Positions 47,040-59,390 of a DNA stretch of 64,000 nt are shown piece by piece. A model generated the notes under the pieces. It was not told the DNA's origin. It saw only the letters and a program-made list of their open reading frames with translations, and searched no databases. The translations under genes were made by a program, and so were the position numbers. The stretch comes from Heterohyrax brucei (Eukaryota > Chordata > Mammalia > Hyracoidea > Procaviidae): positions 125,418,796-125,482,795 of the forward strand of contig CM053142.1 of assembly GCA_028571685.1 (NCBI GenBank), given 5' to 3'. Numbering within the stretch: the first letter of the stretch is position 1; each line of letters starts with the position of its first letter.

Positions 47040-47195
47040 AATAATAACCACTGCCATCAAGTTGATTCCAACTCATGGCAATCCTATAGAACAGAGTAGA
47101 ACTGCCCCATAGGATTTCCAACAAGCACCTGGTGGACCTTAGTTAGCAGTGGGCACCCAACGTAATTCTTAACCACTGTACCACCAGGGCTCCAG
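47040..47195 (-). mobile_element. AfroSINE, minus
   Basis: Tail (gccatcaagttgattccaac), body (cctatagaacagagtagaac) and reversed head (aaccactgtaccaccagggc). Confidence 0.9.
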
Positions 47196-47204
47196 TGGAA
47201 GATT

Positions 47205-47350
47205 CAGGCTAATCATTCATGGAGCCTTTACTACTTGGTAAGAACTATCCTAAATGAGGAACTATCCTAAATGCTGTGCATGTATTAACATATTTGGTCC
47301 TGTTACTAAACCTGTAAGTTCATAGAAAACTGAGAGTTGTAGAAGTTAGG
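47205..47350 (-). repeat. MIR fragment, minus
   Basis: The phrases gagcctttactacttggtaa, aatgctgtgcatgtattaac and gaaaactgagagttgtag fit the reversed MIR core. A 20-base stretch is locally repeated (aactatcctaaatg twice). Confidence 0.55.
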
Positions 47351-47399
47351 CTGAGCCACAGTATTAGCTACTAGAAAAGGCCATTTGGTGATTTTTAGA

Positions 47400-47660
47400 C
47401 CTCATATTTTTCTTTCAATTTTATTTACTTCTTTGCTGTTGAGCGCGTATATATAGAACACACACCCATTCAGCAGCTTCCAAATGTACAGTTTAGTGAC
47501 CCTGATTACATTTTTCATGTTGAGTAACCATTCTCATTCTCCTTTTTCAAATTGTCCTTCTACCCTTAATAAGAACTCCCAGCCTGGTAAGGTTTCTATC
47601 TAGTCTTTGAGTTGCTATTGTCAACTTGATCACATATACGTAGTTCTTTAAAAAGCATAA
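47400..47660 (-). mobile_element. Possible old L1 3' UTR fragment
   Basis: The phrases caaatgtacagtttagtgac and tgagtaaccattctcattct resemble the reversed 3' UTR of old L1. The match is weak. Confidence 0.35.
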
Positions 47661-47664
47661 TGCC

Positions 47665-48480
47665 AAAGGCAGACACTTTTACCAGTTAAGCTAAACTACT
47701 TTTTAGTTTTAAGAAGACATCAGTGGATATTTTTGGCTTAAAGTTTAAAAATTATCTCAGAGCAAGTGTTTCAGGCATTTATCCAGCCTTATGGTTCCAG
47801 AAAACGTGGCGTCCATGAGAATTTGAATTCTGTTCTGAATTTTTCCTCTTTTAATCAAAGATTCTCACATAGAATCTACTATAGAATCTTTTATCATAAT
47901 TTTTAGTAAGGGTAGCCAACACCATCCAGTTCTTCTGGTCCCACGGCAAAGGAGGCAGTTGTTCATGGAGGTGATTCATGACACATTTCATATCTTCCTC
48001 CTATTCCTGACTCTTCTCTCTATTGTTTCAACTGAATAATGAATAATGACCAACTGTTATGCCTTGGATGGCTACTTGCAAGCCTTTAAGAGCCCAGGCA
48101 CTATGTAACAAACAAGGTAGACCTCGTTTTTAACTGAACAATTTCCGATAGAACAAAAGCCATACTGAAGACAATTTAGAGTATTTTGAGGAATAGGAGT
48201 ATTATTATTGGTGACCATAAATTATGAGCTAACATTTTATAGCAATAAGATTATGTATGACTAACTGAAATAAATGAATAATGATAGCAGCCTAAGTGCC
48301 AGAAATTACGCATAACTTCAGTGGCAATTCCAGCAGCTATAAATAATTTACATAACAACTGTAATAGCTACCGATACTGTTCATTATAAAACTGCTTTGA
48401 GTTAACATAGTTAGATAATCATATGAAGTTTCAATTGATGTAGAGTCGTTAAGTCAGTGAGTGCAAGTATGGAACTTGGA
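47665..48480. other. No gene; unrecognised sequence
   Basis: The part at 47920-48170 (tggctacttgcaagccttta, then gagcccaggcactatgtaac) resembles a LINE 3' UTR, but I cannot name it. Confidence 0.4.
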
Positions 48481-48484
48481 CAAA

Positions 48485-48605
48485 ATGCCTGTTCCAGGGC
48501 TGTACCCCAGAACTGCTGAATGAGAATATGGGGGCAAGGTCTGGAAATCTGCACTTTAGAGGCACTCTCCAGATTCATCTTATGATTTTAAGAACCACTA
48601 ACTTT
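48485..48605. repeat. MER5-like DNA transposon remnant
   Basis: The phrases gctgtaccccagaactgctg, gtctggaaatctgcacttta and ttttaagaaccacta resemble the MER5A non-autonomous hAT element. Confidence 0.65.
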
Positions 48606-48819
48606 GACATGGGATAGTGGTTTACATAAAATTGCTGAAAGACAAATCTAGTATATGAATGATCTCAAAGAACTGTTTAGAAGCTGTGATTAAATGCAGA
48701 AGTCAAATGCCCCCAAAACCCCTAGAAAACCAAAATGTTGACCTCAGATCTGTATCTTGAAATAATATAGAATTATTATTATTCAACTCACATAAAATAT
48801 TCTACTACTACCACGACTA

Positions 48820-49030
48820 TTGGAGTCCTAGGCTGGTGCCTATGGTTAATAAACTAGATTGGTATCCAAATGGTTGGAGGTTTGAGTCAACACTGGGGAG
48901 GACGGGAGGAGCTTGGCAACCCACTCCTAAAAAATGAGCCACTGAAAACCCTATGTGACATAGTTCAGCTCTGACACACCTGGGGACACCACGAGTTGTA
49001 GTTGACCTGAAGGCAACTGGTACTATCGTT
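48820..49030 (+). mobile_element. AfroSINE variant with a longer body, plus
   Basis: Head (ctatggttaataaactagat, then aaatggttggaggtttgag), a distinctive body (ggagcttggcaacccactcc, then gagccactgaaaaccctatg) and tail (tgtagttgacctgaaggcaa). It differs from the common form as the copy at 16445 does. Confidence 0.75.
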
Positions 49031-49509
49031 AACCAGGTTGTTGATCAATTCGCATGAAGTATATCACTGAATCATCTAACAGCCCTATAAAGATATATTG
49101 ATTTTTGGAAGCAGTAACAGAATTAGAAGGGTAAAGTTTAGAGACTTTAACTACCTCCCAGATTATCTTATTTCATCTAGAAACAAACTCTGAACCATCT
49201 TATACTATCTTGCATTCTGTCAAAAACACAGCTGAGACCCATTACAAGAGTACTAGAACTGCCAAATAAATCAAAGCAGAAGAAATTCCCACATAAAAGG
49301 AGATTTTGTAACACTCCTGGGCTTTATATAAAACGCTAACAAAATGGAGCCTTTGGAGAATTTTTTAAATCAAAAATACAAATAAATCTGTCTCCATTTT
49401 TCTGAGAGATTGCAGAAGTTGACCATTTTGATTAAGTCCTCAAATCAGCATTTATGTAATCAGTGAATATGAAAATGTATTTTCATCAACAATTTCTACT
49501 TCTTTTTAA
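49031..49509. other. No gene; unrecognised sequence
   Basis: No coding signal or familiar repeat. Confidence 0.5.
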
Positions 49510-49563
49510 TGACAACACTATTTTCTTAAGGGGCAATTCACATAAAATAAAATATGCAAATCT

Positions 49564-50216
49564 AAGCTGCCATCTGAGGTACACCAAATGGTCCCAACCT
49601 ATCTGAAACAGGTGATGACCAAGAGCAATAAAGAAACGAAGAAAAAAAGAGCCTAGGAGACAGAAGGATCCATATGAATGGGAGACTGCAACATGAGACT
49701 AGAAGAACCAGATGGTGCCCAGCCAACACCAAAGGCAGCCATGAAAGAGGACACAACATAGGATCCCTGAGGCAACATGAGAAAAAGAGGTGTATAGTTC
49801 AAGAAGTCTACTAAAAGATCAGAACTGATGGTCTGACAGCTTGGAGGGTCCCCTAGGAACATAAACCCTAGATCTGCTGCTGGCCCTGACCAGAAACCAG
49901 TACTGAGGCCAACTCTTCAGACAAGAATGGACTGGACTCAAGGACACAGTGTGAACATATGGTGTGTGTAGTTTATGATTTTATACATTTATAGAAGGCT
50001 ATCCCATTGATTTCTTTATAGATGGGAGAAAAGTGAGTGGAGACAAGGGGACAGGTGCTCATTACGAGGATACTAGAAGTATAGAGTCAAAAGGAAGAAT
50101 ATGCTGTTACTGGGTGATGAGAGCAGATGCAGATGGAGCCACAGACAGGCAGGCATGCAAATTTCATTTGGATGGTATACTTTCACTTAATCACAATTTT
50201 CAAAAAAAGAAAGACA
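49564..50216 (+). mobile_element. 5'-truncated L1 3' end with 17-bp target duplications
   Basis: Only the 3' UTR remains: agctgccatctgaggtacac through atcacaattttcaaaaaaag. Direct repeats ATAAAATATGCAAATCT (49547-49563) and ATAAAATGTGTAAATCT (50217-50233) match at 15 of 17. It lies inside the older L1 in the opposite orientation. Confidence 0.9.
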
Positions 50217-51649
50217 ATAAAATGTGTAAATCTTAAGTGCTCAATACATTTTGACAAATTTTACACGTTTGTGACTATTACCTAGATCAGGATTCAGGAT
50301 GTTTCCTTTACTCCAGAATATCCCTTAGGCTCCATTTAAGTCTATCTATACACCTCCAGATGCAACTAATACTTTAATTTCCACAACTCTTATTTAGTTT
50401 TGCATATTGTGAACTTCATATAAATGATAACATTAATAGACATTCTCTTCATATCTTCTTTTGCTCAACATAATGTTCTTAAGACTCATCACTGTTGTTC
50501 TATGTATTGGAAGTTAATTTTCAATATATTCTGGATGAATTTAATTTCTCCAGTATGTACATTGTTTTTTGATTTTCTTATCAACATCTTTTGAAGAACA
50601 AGTTTTTGATTTGTGGACATTGAATTAATCAATGTTTTCTTTTAAATAATTTATTGTGCTTTAAGTAGAAGTTTACAAGCTAATCTGTCATACAAAAACT
50701 TGCACACACAAACACACACACACTGCTATGTAACTCTAGGTATTCTCCCCTCCCTGTGACAACACAGTACTCCTTTCCATCCTGTACTTCTCATGTCCAT
50801 TGAGTTAGCTCCTGTCCCCCTCCACCCTCCCATCTCATGTCTGGACAGAAGATGCTCAGTTAGCCTCATGAATCTCCTTATGTCAATAAGTACACTCTTC
50901 TCCAGTATCATTTTATGTCTTATGGTCCATTCCAACCCTTGTCTGAAAGCTTGGTTTCAGGAATGGTTTCAGTTCTGTGTTAACAGGGAGTCTGCAGGCC
51001 ATGTCTTCCAGGAACTCTGCAGTCTGTCAAACTATCAAGTCTGGTCATTTTTATAGACTTTGAGTTCTATGTACCCCTTTTTCTCTTGCTACATCAGGGA
51101 CTCTAGGCTTTATTCCCTGATCAGGATAGTCATTGATGGTGGCCAGGTGTCATCTAATTCTTCTAGTTTCATGCTGATGGAGTCTCTGGATTATGTGGCC
51201 CTTTCTATCTCTTGGGCTCATATTTTCCTTATATCTTTGATATCTTTAGTTCTCCTATGCCCCAGGTAGATCTGGGACCAACTGATGCTACTTAGATGGT
51301 TGATTGCTGGCTTTTAACATCCCAGATGCCACTCACCAAAGTGAGATGCACAGCATTTTCTTTAAAAATTCTGTTACACCAGTTGACCTAGATGTCCCCT
51401 GAAACCATGGTCCTCAGACCCCTGTTTCTACTACTCTGTCCTGCAAAGTGTTAGGTTATGACAAGGAAGCCTCTTAGTTTTTGGTTTAGTCCAGCTGTGC
51501 TTATCTCCCCTCTACTGCACACTATCCATCTATTCACCTAAATCAATTCCTATCTACTATCTAATCAAAGAATGCTCCTCACCCTTGTAACCATAAAGAA
51601 TGTTTTCTTTCATGTTTAAATCTTTTCTTGGCTCCTTATAATAGTAGTC

Positions 51650-54600
51650 TCATACAATATTTGCCCTTTTTCATCTGACTAAATTCATTCAGCACAATGT
51701 CTTCCAAATTCTTCCATGTTATGAAATGTTTCCCAAGATCATCACTGTTTTTATCATTGCATAACACTTCATCATGTTAATATACTGTAGTTTGTTTATC
51801 CACTCATCAATTGATGGGCATTCAGATGAATTCCATTTTTTGCTATTGTGAACAGTGCTGTAATAAACATTACTGCACATGTATCTATTGTGTGGCAGCC
51901 CTTATTTCTCTAGGATGTATTCCAAGAAGTAGGATGACTAGATCACATGGTATTTCTATTTCTAGCTTTTAAAGAAAGTGCCAAATCAGTTTCCAAAGTG
52001 GTTGTGCCATTTTACATTCCCATCAGCATTGCAGAAGGGTTCCAGACTCTTCACAGCCTTTCCAACAGTTATTATTTTGTGGTTTTTTTTTTTATTATTA
52101 ATATCACCCTTGTTGGGGTGAGATGATATCTCACTGTGGTTTTTATTGTCATTTTTCTAATGTCTAATTATCATGAACATCTCCTCATGCATCTGTTAGT
52201 GACCTCGATGTCTTTTTCGGTGAAGTGCCTGTTCATACACTTTACACCTTTTTTAAGTTGGATTATTGTTCCTTCTGTTGTTGAGGTTTTGCAGTATCTT
52301 GTAGATTGTAGAGACTATATGCTGATAAGATTTGTCATAGCCAAAAATTTATTCCCAGTTTGTAGGTTGGCTTTTTACCCTTTTGGTGACATATTTAGAT
52401 GAGCATTAAGTATCTGATTTTAAGGAGTTCCCAGTTATCTGTTTGCTCTCCCAGTGTTTGTGCATTGTTAGTAATGTAATGTAGTCTGCTTATGTGTATA
52501 TTAGGACTCTCAAAGTTGTCTCTATTTTTTCTTCCATGATCTTCATCAATTTAGATTTTATATTTAGGCCTTTGATTCATTTTGAGTTAGTTTTTGTGCA
52601 TGATTTGAGATACAGGTCCTGTTATAATTATTTACAAATAGAAATCTAGTTATGCCAACATCACTTGATAAAAAGACTGTCCTTTCCACAGTTTATAGAC
52701 TTTGGGACTTTGTCAAATATCAGCTGCTCATAGGTGGATGATTTTATGTCTAGGTTCTCAATTTTGTTCCATTGGTCTATGTATCTATTTTTGTACCAGT
52801 GACTGCTGTGATAGTGTAATAGACTCTAAAGTTAGGTAATGTGAGGCCTTCCACTTCATTCTGCTTCTTCGTTAGTGCTTTACTTATCCAGGACTTCTTT
52901 CCTTTCCATGTGAAGTTAGGGACTTGTTTCTCTGTCTCATTAAAAAAAATGCCATCGAAATTTGTATTGAGATTGCATTATGTCTATAAATCACTTTGGG
53001 TAGAATAGACATTTTCACAATGTTGAGTCTTCCTGTCTACAAACAAGGTAGGTTTCTCCACTAATGCAGGTCTCTGGTTTCCTGCAGTAGAGTCGTGATT
53101 TTCTTTGTATAGGTCTTTTATGTCTGGTTAGATTTATTCCCAGTACTTGGTCTTCTTAGGGGCTATTGTAAATGGTACTGATTTGGTAATTTCATCTTTG
53201 ATGTTCTCATGGTACAAAGGGATCCAACTGATTTTTGTATGTTTATATTATATCCTGATGCTTTGCTGAACCCTTCTATTAGCTCCAGTAGTTTCTTTGT
53301 GGATTCTTTATGGTTTTCTGTGCATGCTATCATACCATTTTAAAATGGAGTACTTTTACTTCTTCCTTACATATCTGGATGCCCTTTGTCTCTTTATCTT
53401 GCCTGATTGCTCTAACTAGAACCTCCAGGACACTGTTGAATAGAAGTGGTGACAAAGGGCATCCTTCTCTGGTTCCTCTCAAGGAAAATGCTTTCAGACT
53501 CTCAATTTAGGAAAATGTTGCTGTTTGCTTTGTATAAATGTCCTATACTATGTTGAGAATATCTCTTCTATTCCTATTATGCTGAGAATTTTTAACATGA
53601 ATGGCTGTTGGACTTTGTTAAATGGCTTTCCCACATCAATTCACAAAATCAAGTGGTCTGTATCTTTTATTTTATTTATGTGGCTTATGTCTTTCTAATG
53701 TTGAAGTATCCCTTCCTCCCTGGTGGTCATGGTGATTTTTTTTGATACATTGTTGAATTATATTAGCTAGAATTTTGTTGAGGATTTTTGCATTTAAGTT
53801 CATGAAAGATATTGGTCTGTAACTCTCCTTTTTTTGTTTTTACTTGGTTTTTGGAATCAAGGTTATGCTGGCTTCATAGAACAAATTTGGCAGTATTCCA
53901 TCCTTTTCTATACTCTGAAATACCTTTAGTATTAGTGGTAGTAACTCTTCTCTGACAGTTTGGTGGAATTCTCCAGTGAAGCCACCAGGGTCAGAGCTTT
54001 TTTTTGGTTGGGAGTTTTTAAATTACCTTTTTAATCTCTTCTTTTGTTATGGGTTTATATAGTTGTTCTACTTCCATTTACGTTAGTTTAGGTAGGTGAT
54101 GTATTTCTACAAATTTGTCCATTTCCTCTAGTACAATTTTTTGTATTATTCTATTGTGATTTTTTAATTTCAGTTGAGTCTGTTGTGATATCACCCATCT
54201 CATTTCTTATTGAGTTATTTGCTTCCTCTCATGTTTTTCTTTTGTCAGTTTGGCCAGTAGTTTACTGATTTTATTGATCTTTTCAAAGAACCAGTTTTTG
54301 GTCTTGTTAACTCTTTCAATTGTTTTTCTATTCTCTGGTTCATTTAGTTGAGCAATAATTTTTATTATTTGCTTTCTTCTGGTGCATAAGGGCTTTTTTT
54401 CTTGCTCTCTTTCAGCTGTTAGAGTCATAGGGTTAACACTTTAATGTTGGCCCTTTCTTCTTTTTGGATGTGTGCTTTTATTGAGATAAACTGAACACTG
54501 AGTGCCACTTTTTCCTGTGTCCCAAAGGTTCTGTTAGGATATGTTTTCATTCTGTGAATTTTTTATTCTGCCCTTGATTTCTTTTACAACTCAGCAGTCT

Positions 54601-55350
54601 TTGAGCGAAGTGTTGTCCAATTTCTATGTGTTTGATTCCCACCCCCCCAACCTTGCTTTTTCTGGTATTGATTTCCACTTTTATGGCTTTATGATCTGAA
54701 AGATGCTTTGTTATATTTCAGTGCTTTGACTTTGTTAAGGATTGCTTTATGGCTTGTGGTCAATTTTGGAAAATGTTCCATGTGCATTGGAAAGGAAAGT
54801 ATACCTGGCTGCTTTTGTGGACTCTTTGTTCTGTATATGTCTGTGAGTACAAGTTGGTTGACTGTGACATTTAGATCTTCCCTGTCTTTACTGAGCTTTT
54901 TTCTGGATGCTCTCTCCTTCACTGAAAGTGGTGTGTTGAAGTCTGCTACTATTATTGTGAAGCCATCTATTTCTGTTTTCAATGTAGTTAGAGTTTAAGT
55001 ATTTTGCACTCCTGTCATTGGGTATGTAGATTTTTAATATGGTTATGTTCTCTTGGAATATTGACCCTTTAATAATTATGTCGTATCTTTTCTTATCCAA
55101 CATGGTGAATTTTACTTTAAAGCAAAATTTTATTTTATCAGAGATTAATATTGCCACTCCTGCTCTTTTTTTTTGAGTGTTGTTACCTAGAAATAGTTCT
55201 TTTCTATCTTTTGAGTTTTAATTAGTTATTTTTTTTTTAAGTCTAAGGTGTGTCTCCCACAGGCAGCATATAGAAAGATCATGTTTTTTCATCAAATTTG
55301 CCACTCTCCATCTCTTTATTGGTGCAATTAATCAATTTACATTCAGTGTG
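51650..55350 (-). pseudogene. L1 ORF2 of the minus-strand element, broken
   Basis: Readable endonuclease pieces are minus 55157-54888 (SIFQENITILKIYIPN) and 54982-54689 (IIVADFNTPLSV, then KLSKDREDLNVTVNQL). The linker is minus 54428-54207 ([19 protein letters not shown]). In the RT core near 53325-53350 the place of the FADD motif shows a few-base deletion and reads as cattttaaaatgg in antisense, so the catalytic site is lost. The whole region is spread over shifting frames and cannot make protein. Confidence 0.85.
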
Positions 55351-55699
55351 ATTATTGATAACTGTGAGCTTAGTTCTGTCATTTTGATGTCTGTTTTCGT
55401 GTGCTGTAGACAATTCCTTTGTTCCACTTAATTTTCTGCGCAGTCTTTTTTCCTTAAGTGTTTTCTTTTCATATTTTTCAACGATCATGATTTTGTATTT
55501 GCTGAGACTTCATGTTTTTCTTGGTTTTTTGTTTCAATTCATTGGACTGATAATTTTCTTTGTGATTATCTTGATATTTATCCCTATTTTTCTAAATTTA
55601 AGCCAGTATTTACTTTATTTATATCACCTTGACTTCTTTTCCATATGAAACATACAGGACTACACTTTATTTAAGTCTCTCTTTTTTGTTCTAATGCTT

Positions 55700-56700
55700 C
55701 TATAATGACATTTCTATTTCCCTATTTTCAGCATTTTTCCTTTGATTTATTTTTATGATTTTCCTGTTTGGGTTGATATTCTTTAGTATTTCTTCTAATT
55801 CTAGTTTGGTTTTGGGAAGTTCCCTAAACTTTTGTTTATCTGGAAATGTCCTAATTTTGCAATCATAATTGACAGACAATTTTGCTGGATGTGTAATTTT
55901 TGGCTGGCAATTATTTTCATTCAAGCCTTTCTATATGAGGGCCCATTGCCTTCTTGCTTGCATAGTTTCTGCTGAATAGTCCAAACTTGGTCTTACTCAT
56001 TCTCCATTGTAGGTTATTTTTAATTTATCACCACTTTAAAATTATCTCCTTATCTTTAGTCTTGGCAAGTTTGATTATAATATGTCTTGGTGTCTTTCTT
56101 TCGGGCTCTACCTTGTATGGACCTTGTATGGAGTTTGGTAAGCATCTTGGATAGGTATCTTCTCATTTTTTATGAATTCAGGGAAGTTTTCCATCAACAA
56201 GTCTTCAACATTTCTCTCTGTATTTTGTTATCCTCCCCTATTCTGGTACTCCAGTCACTCGTGGATTATTCCTTTTGATAGAGTCCCTCATAACTCTTAG
56301 TGTTTTGTGATTTTTAAAAAATTCTTTTATCTGATCTTACCTCAAACATGCTGGTGTTATGTACTTTATCTCCAGTCTAACTAACTCAACCTTTTATTAC
56401 CTCGAATATTCTCCTTTGACTTTCTATTGAGTTGTCTAATTCTGTAATTATATTATTATCTGAATTTCTAATACCTGCCACTGTGTGCTTTCTTGAAGCC
56501 TGTTTGATTTGTAATTATGCTCTGGTGCACTTTGTCTCATCTCTTTCCTGATCTCTCTAAGAGTTCTAAATATTAGTCTTCTGTATACTACCTCTGATAA
56601 TTCCAGGAAGTTCTCTTTATCTGGAAAATTTCTTGATTCTTTGGTTTTGGTGCATTCTGAAGGTATCATGGTCTACCTCTCTAAGTGACCTGATATTGAC
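55700..56700 (-). pseudogene. L1 ORF1 of the minus-strand element, broken
   Basis: The coiled-coil section lies around 56300-56670 (frame 56669-56448), the RNA-recognition part around 55990-56130 (plus-strand text ataatatgtcttggtgtctt is its reverse) and the C-terminal domain in minus 55924-55700 (NENNCQPKITHPAKLSVNY, then FPDKQKFRELPKTK). The order matches the plus-strand L1 at 26299-27200. No continuous frame remains. Confidence 0.8.
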
Positions 56701-57899
56701 TGTTGTCTCCAAGCCAACATTAAGTTGTTGAATTTTTTTATTTTATGTTTGGTTATTATGTTCTAGCTTCTTGTTTTACTTGAAGTGTCACAATAGGACA
56801 GTTGTGTGTGCTAATTCAGTTATTAGTGCCTTTGAAGCTCTAACATCCTTTCACCAGGTGGCGACAGCTGTTACTAGACATGCAAGACCAGAAGTCAATT
56901 ACTTTTTTTGTATGAATTCAGTTCAGGTGTCCTGTAGTCAGTCATCAAGTATGCGGTACTGGCACTCCCCTACTGTCATAGGTGGTCAGGGGTGATTGTT
57001 ATAGGTACAATCTGGCTGCAGCTGCTGAGAAAAGCAAGGATCTAACAGCCATCTGTGTCTGTGAGGACGTCTGATTCTAGATGAAGGAATTGTTTCTGCC
57101 CTGAATTTCTGGCTCAGGGGAGTTGGTTGATTTCCTCCCTCCCCTTTCCCCCAGTTTGTTAAATTGTTCCCTCTCCAAGTCTAGGAGACTAGCTTGGGAC
57201 AGGCTTAAGGAGTCCTAGTTTCAGGTTAGGTAACAGGGTCAGATTCTATAGCCACGTGCAGTACAGAGAAGGGAGGGAGAGGTGCTGGGAAAAGAGAGAG
57301 AGGTTTATCCACAAACAGTAAGTAAAAAGCAAACCACTTAGTTTTTGAAGGTTGAGCGCCACTTTTCACTGGTTCTAGTGGCTCGAGTACATGCTCTGCT
57401 GCTCTTTCTCTTTCCCTGAAGAGGGCACTTCCCAAAAGCCACCACTCCGTTCACTATGCTAGCTGCAGCCCAGTCCTGGTGGGTCAGATCTGGCCAATCC
57501 TAGGTACTTCTGGACCTACTCTTCCTTCCTCTTTGCTCAGTCCTATTTCTCAACTTTCCCTTTGATGTTCAGGATTCCTAGAATGTCATTGTAATCAATT
57601 CACTTGTTCTTTTAGGTTTTTATTGTTAGAGGGATTACAGGAAGAATCTGACTACCCTACCATGTTGGCCCCACCTCCAATCTCAATTTTTTCTGTTATG
57701 AGTAATATGTTTCATATCCTAAAAAATCTTTGCCAACAAAAGTAAAACAATATTCTCTGATATATTCTTATAAGAGGTTGATAACCCAAAAAAATCCAGT
57801 GCCAATAGTTTTAGTTTTCATATTTAGCTATATAAACTGTTTGTAGGTAACTTTTGTACATGGTGTTTGGAAGGAGTCATAGTTTATTTTTTTCCCATG

Positions 57900-57980
57900 C
57901 CAAGTCAGCCAAGTGCCGTTGAGTCGGATCCAACTCATGGTGACCCTAGGGGCCAGGGTAGAACTGATCCCCAGAGTTTT
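57900..57980 (-). mobile_element. AfroSINE/RTE tail-only fragment
   Basis: Reads gccaagtcagccaagtgccg, then ttgagtcggatccaactcat and about 40 bp more. No tRNA-like head is present. Confidence 0.75.
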
Positions 57981-58373
57981 GACACTTAATTCTTTTAGAA
58001 TTCTTTATTTAAATACTATCTCTCCCCACCCCCCCATTTAATTATGCTCTTGACTTAATCCAAATCAATTGACCATATATTTGGGAGTCTATTTCTGCAG
58101 CCTCTATGCTATTCTACTAATCTACATCTCTATCTTTATTTTAATATGAAACTTTATTACTGCAGGGAAGTGCTTCTTTAATTTCATTGGCTTGAATCTA
58201 TAGACACGTTTGTGGGAGAATATATATTTTAACAATATAGGGTCTTCCAATTAATGAACACAGTATATCATCTTTAAATACTCAAGATAGATGTAATTTT
58301 CAGTGTAGTGGTTTGCACATCATTTTTTAAGCAGCTTCTAAGTATCTTGTTTTCAGCTTCTATTATAAATGTC

Positions 58374-58430
58374 AAGCCAAGCCAAGTGCCGTCAAGTCAG
58401 ATCCAATTCATGGCAACCCTGACGGTTAAA
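58374..58430 (-). mobile_element. AfroSINE/RTE tail-only fragment
   Basis: Reads tcaagccaagccaagtgccg, then tcaagtcagatccaattcat and gcaaccctgacgg. About 57 bp, with no head. Confidence 0.75.
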
Positions 58431-59251
58431 ATTTTTACATGCCATTACTTATTTTACAGATATAAAATAGATTTTTTTTGTTATTATTGACCTTACATCC
58501 TATGATTTTGCCTTATTAATTGTAACAGTTTTGTAGCTTCATTAAGATTTTTGGCATAGAAGTTATGTGGTCTACAAATAGTCACAATTTTATTTCTTTC
58601 TCATTCATCTTAATAGTTCTAAATTTATTTCTCTTGCCTTGTTGCACTGTGTAGACCCTTTTGCATGATTATAAATTAAAATGGTGAGAGCTACCATATC
58701 TCCCTTGCTTCTTATTTTAGGTCGGAAGAATTTCATATTTCATCACTAAGTATTCAAGCTTCATAGGAAACTTTTCTATTTTTAAATCATAAGTAGATGA
58801 AGAGTTTTGTCTACATCTATTTGGAGGACATATTCTCCTCTTCTTTTTTTTCCTTCATTCTGTTAATTGCTGAATTGCACTGATTTTCAGATATTAACAA
58901 AACCTAATATTCCTGAGGTAAAATCTATTTAGTCTTGGTCACAACCAAGTATCTTTTTATATGTTTCTAAATTTACCTCATAATATTTTATGAAGTCTTT
59001 TTGTCTATGTTAGAGGCATATTGGCTATAATTCTCATATTTTTATTCATTGTTTTTGTATTGTTCTTATATTTTAGAAAAAGTTTATCTAGGATTGTTAT
59101 TACTCATTTCTTAAATATTTTCTGGCACTCATCAGTCAAACAATCTAGGCCTGAAGGGTTTTTGTTTGTTTGTTTGTTTTGTTTTTTATACTTTTGCAGA
59201 AAAGTGTTTTTTTTTTATATATATATACATTAGAATTTCAGTGAAGATTAC

Positions 59252-59291
59252 TCAAGCCAACCAAGTGCTGTCGAGTCGGATCTGACTCATA
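59252..59291 (-). mobile_element. AfroSINE/RTE tail-only fragment
   Basis: Reads caagccaaccaagtgctgtc, then gagtcggatctgactcat. About 40 bp, with no head or body. Confidence 0.75.
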
Positions 59292-59340
59292 AGTTTCCTA
59301 TTTTTTTCTTTAGTAAGTTTTGTTGTGATTGTTGGTTTGT

Positions 59341-59366
59341 TTCTTCTTCTTCTTCTTCTTCTTCTT
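59341..59366. repeat. (TTC)n microsatellite
   Basis: Eight TTC units in a row plus a partial unit, beside the old L1. Confidence 0.95.
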
Positions 59367-59390
59367 TTTAAGGATATTTTTCCTCTTCAT

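Larger units (their letters stand above)
50645..57682 (-). mobile_element. Full-length L1, minus, with target duplications
   Basis: About 7.04 kb. Reading the minus strand: 5' UTR 57682-56750 (ending in plus orientation catgttggccccacctcc), ORF1 about 56700-55700, spacer, ORF2 about 55350-51650, 3' UTR 51650-50645. Direct repeats at 50629-50644 (TCAATGTTTTCTTTTA) and 57683-57698 (TCAATTTTTTCTGTTA) match at 14 of 16. A short (CA)n tract lies at 50702-50722. Confidence 0.9.
49510..59390 (-). mobile_element. Old L1 backbone, minus, split by younger L1 copies
   Basis: Antisense old L1 appears in pieces: 49510-49563 and 50234-50644 (3' UTR and ORF2 end), then 57683-59390 (ORF2 RT and linker; aaaaaatctttgccaacaaa, then cttgttttcagcttctatta). 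The reading resumes exactly across the 7-kb L1 (gacattgaattaatcaat, then ttttttctgttatgag). Two L1 inserts and three SINE tails break it up. It is highly decayed. Confidence 0.8.
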
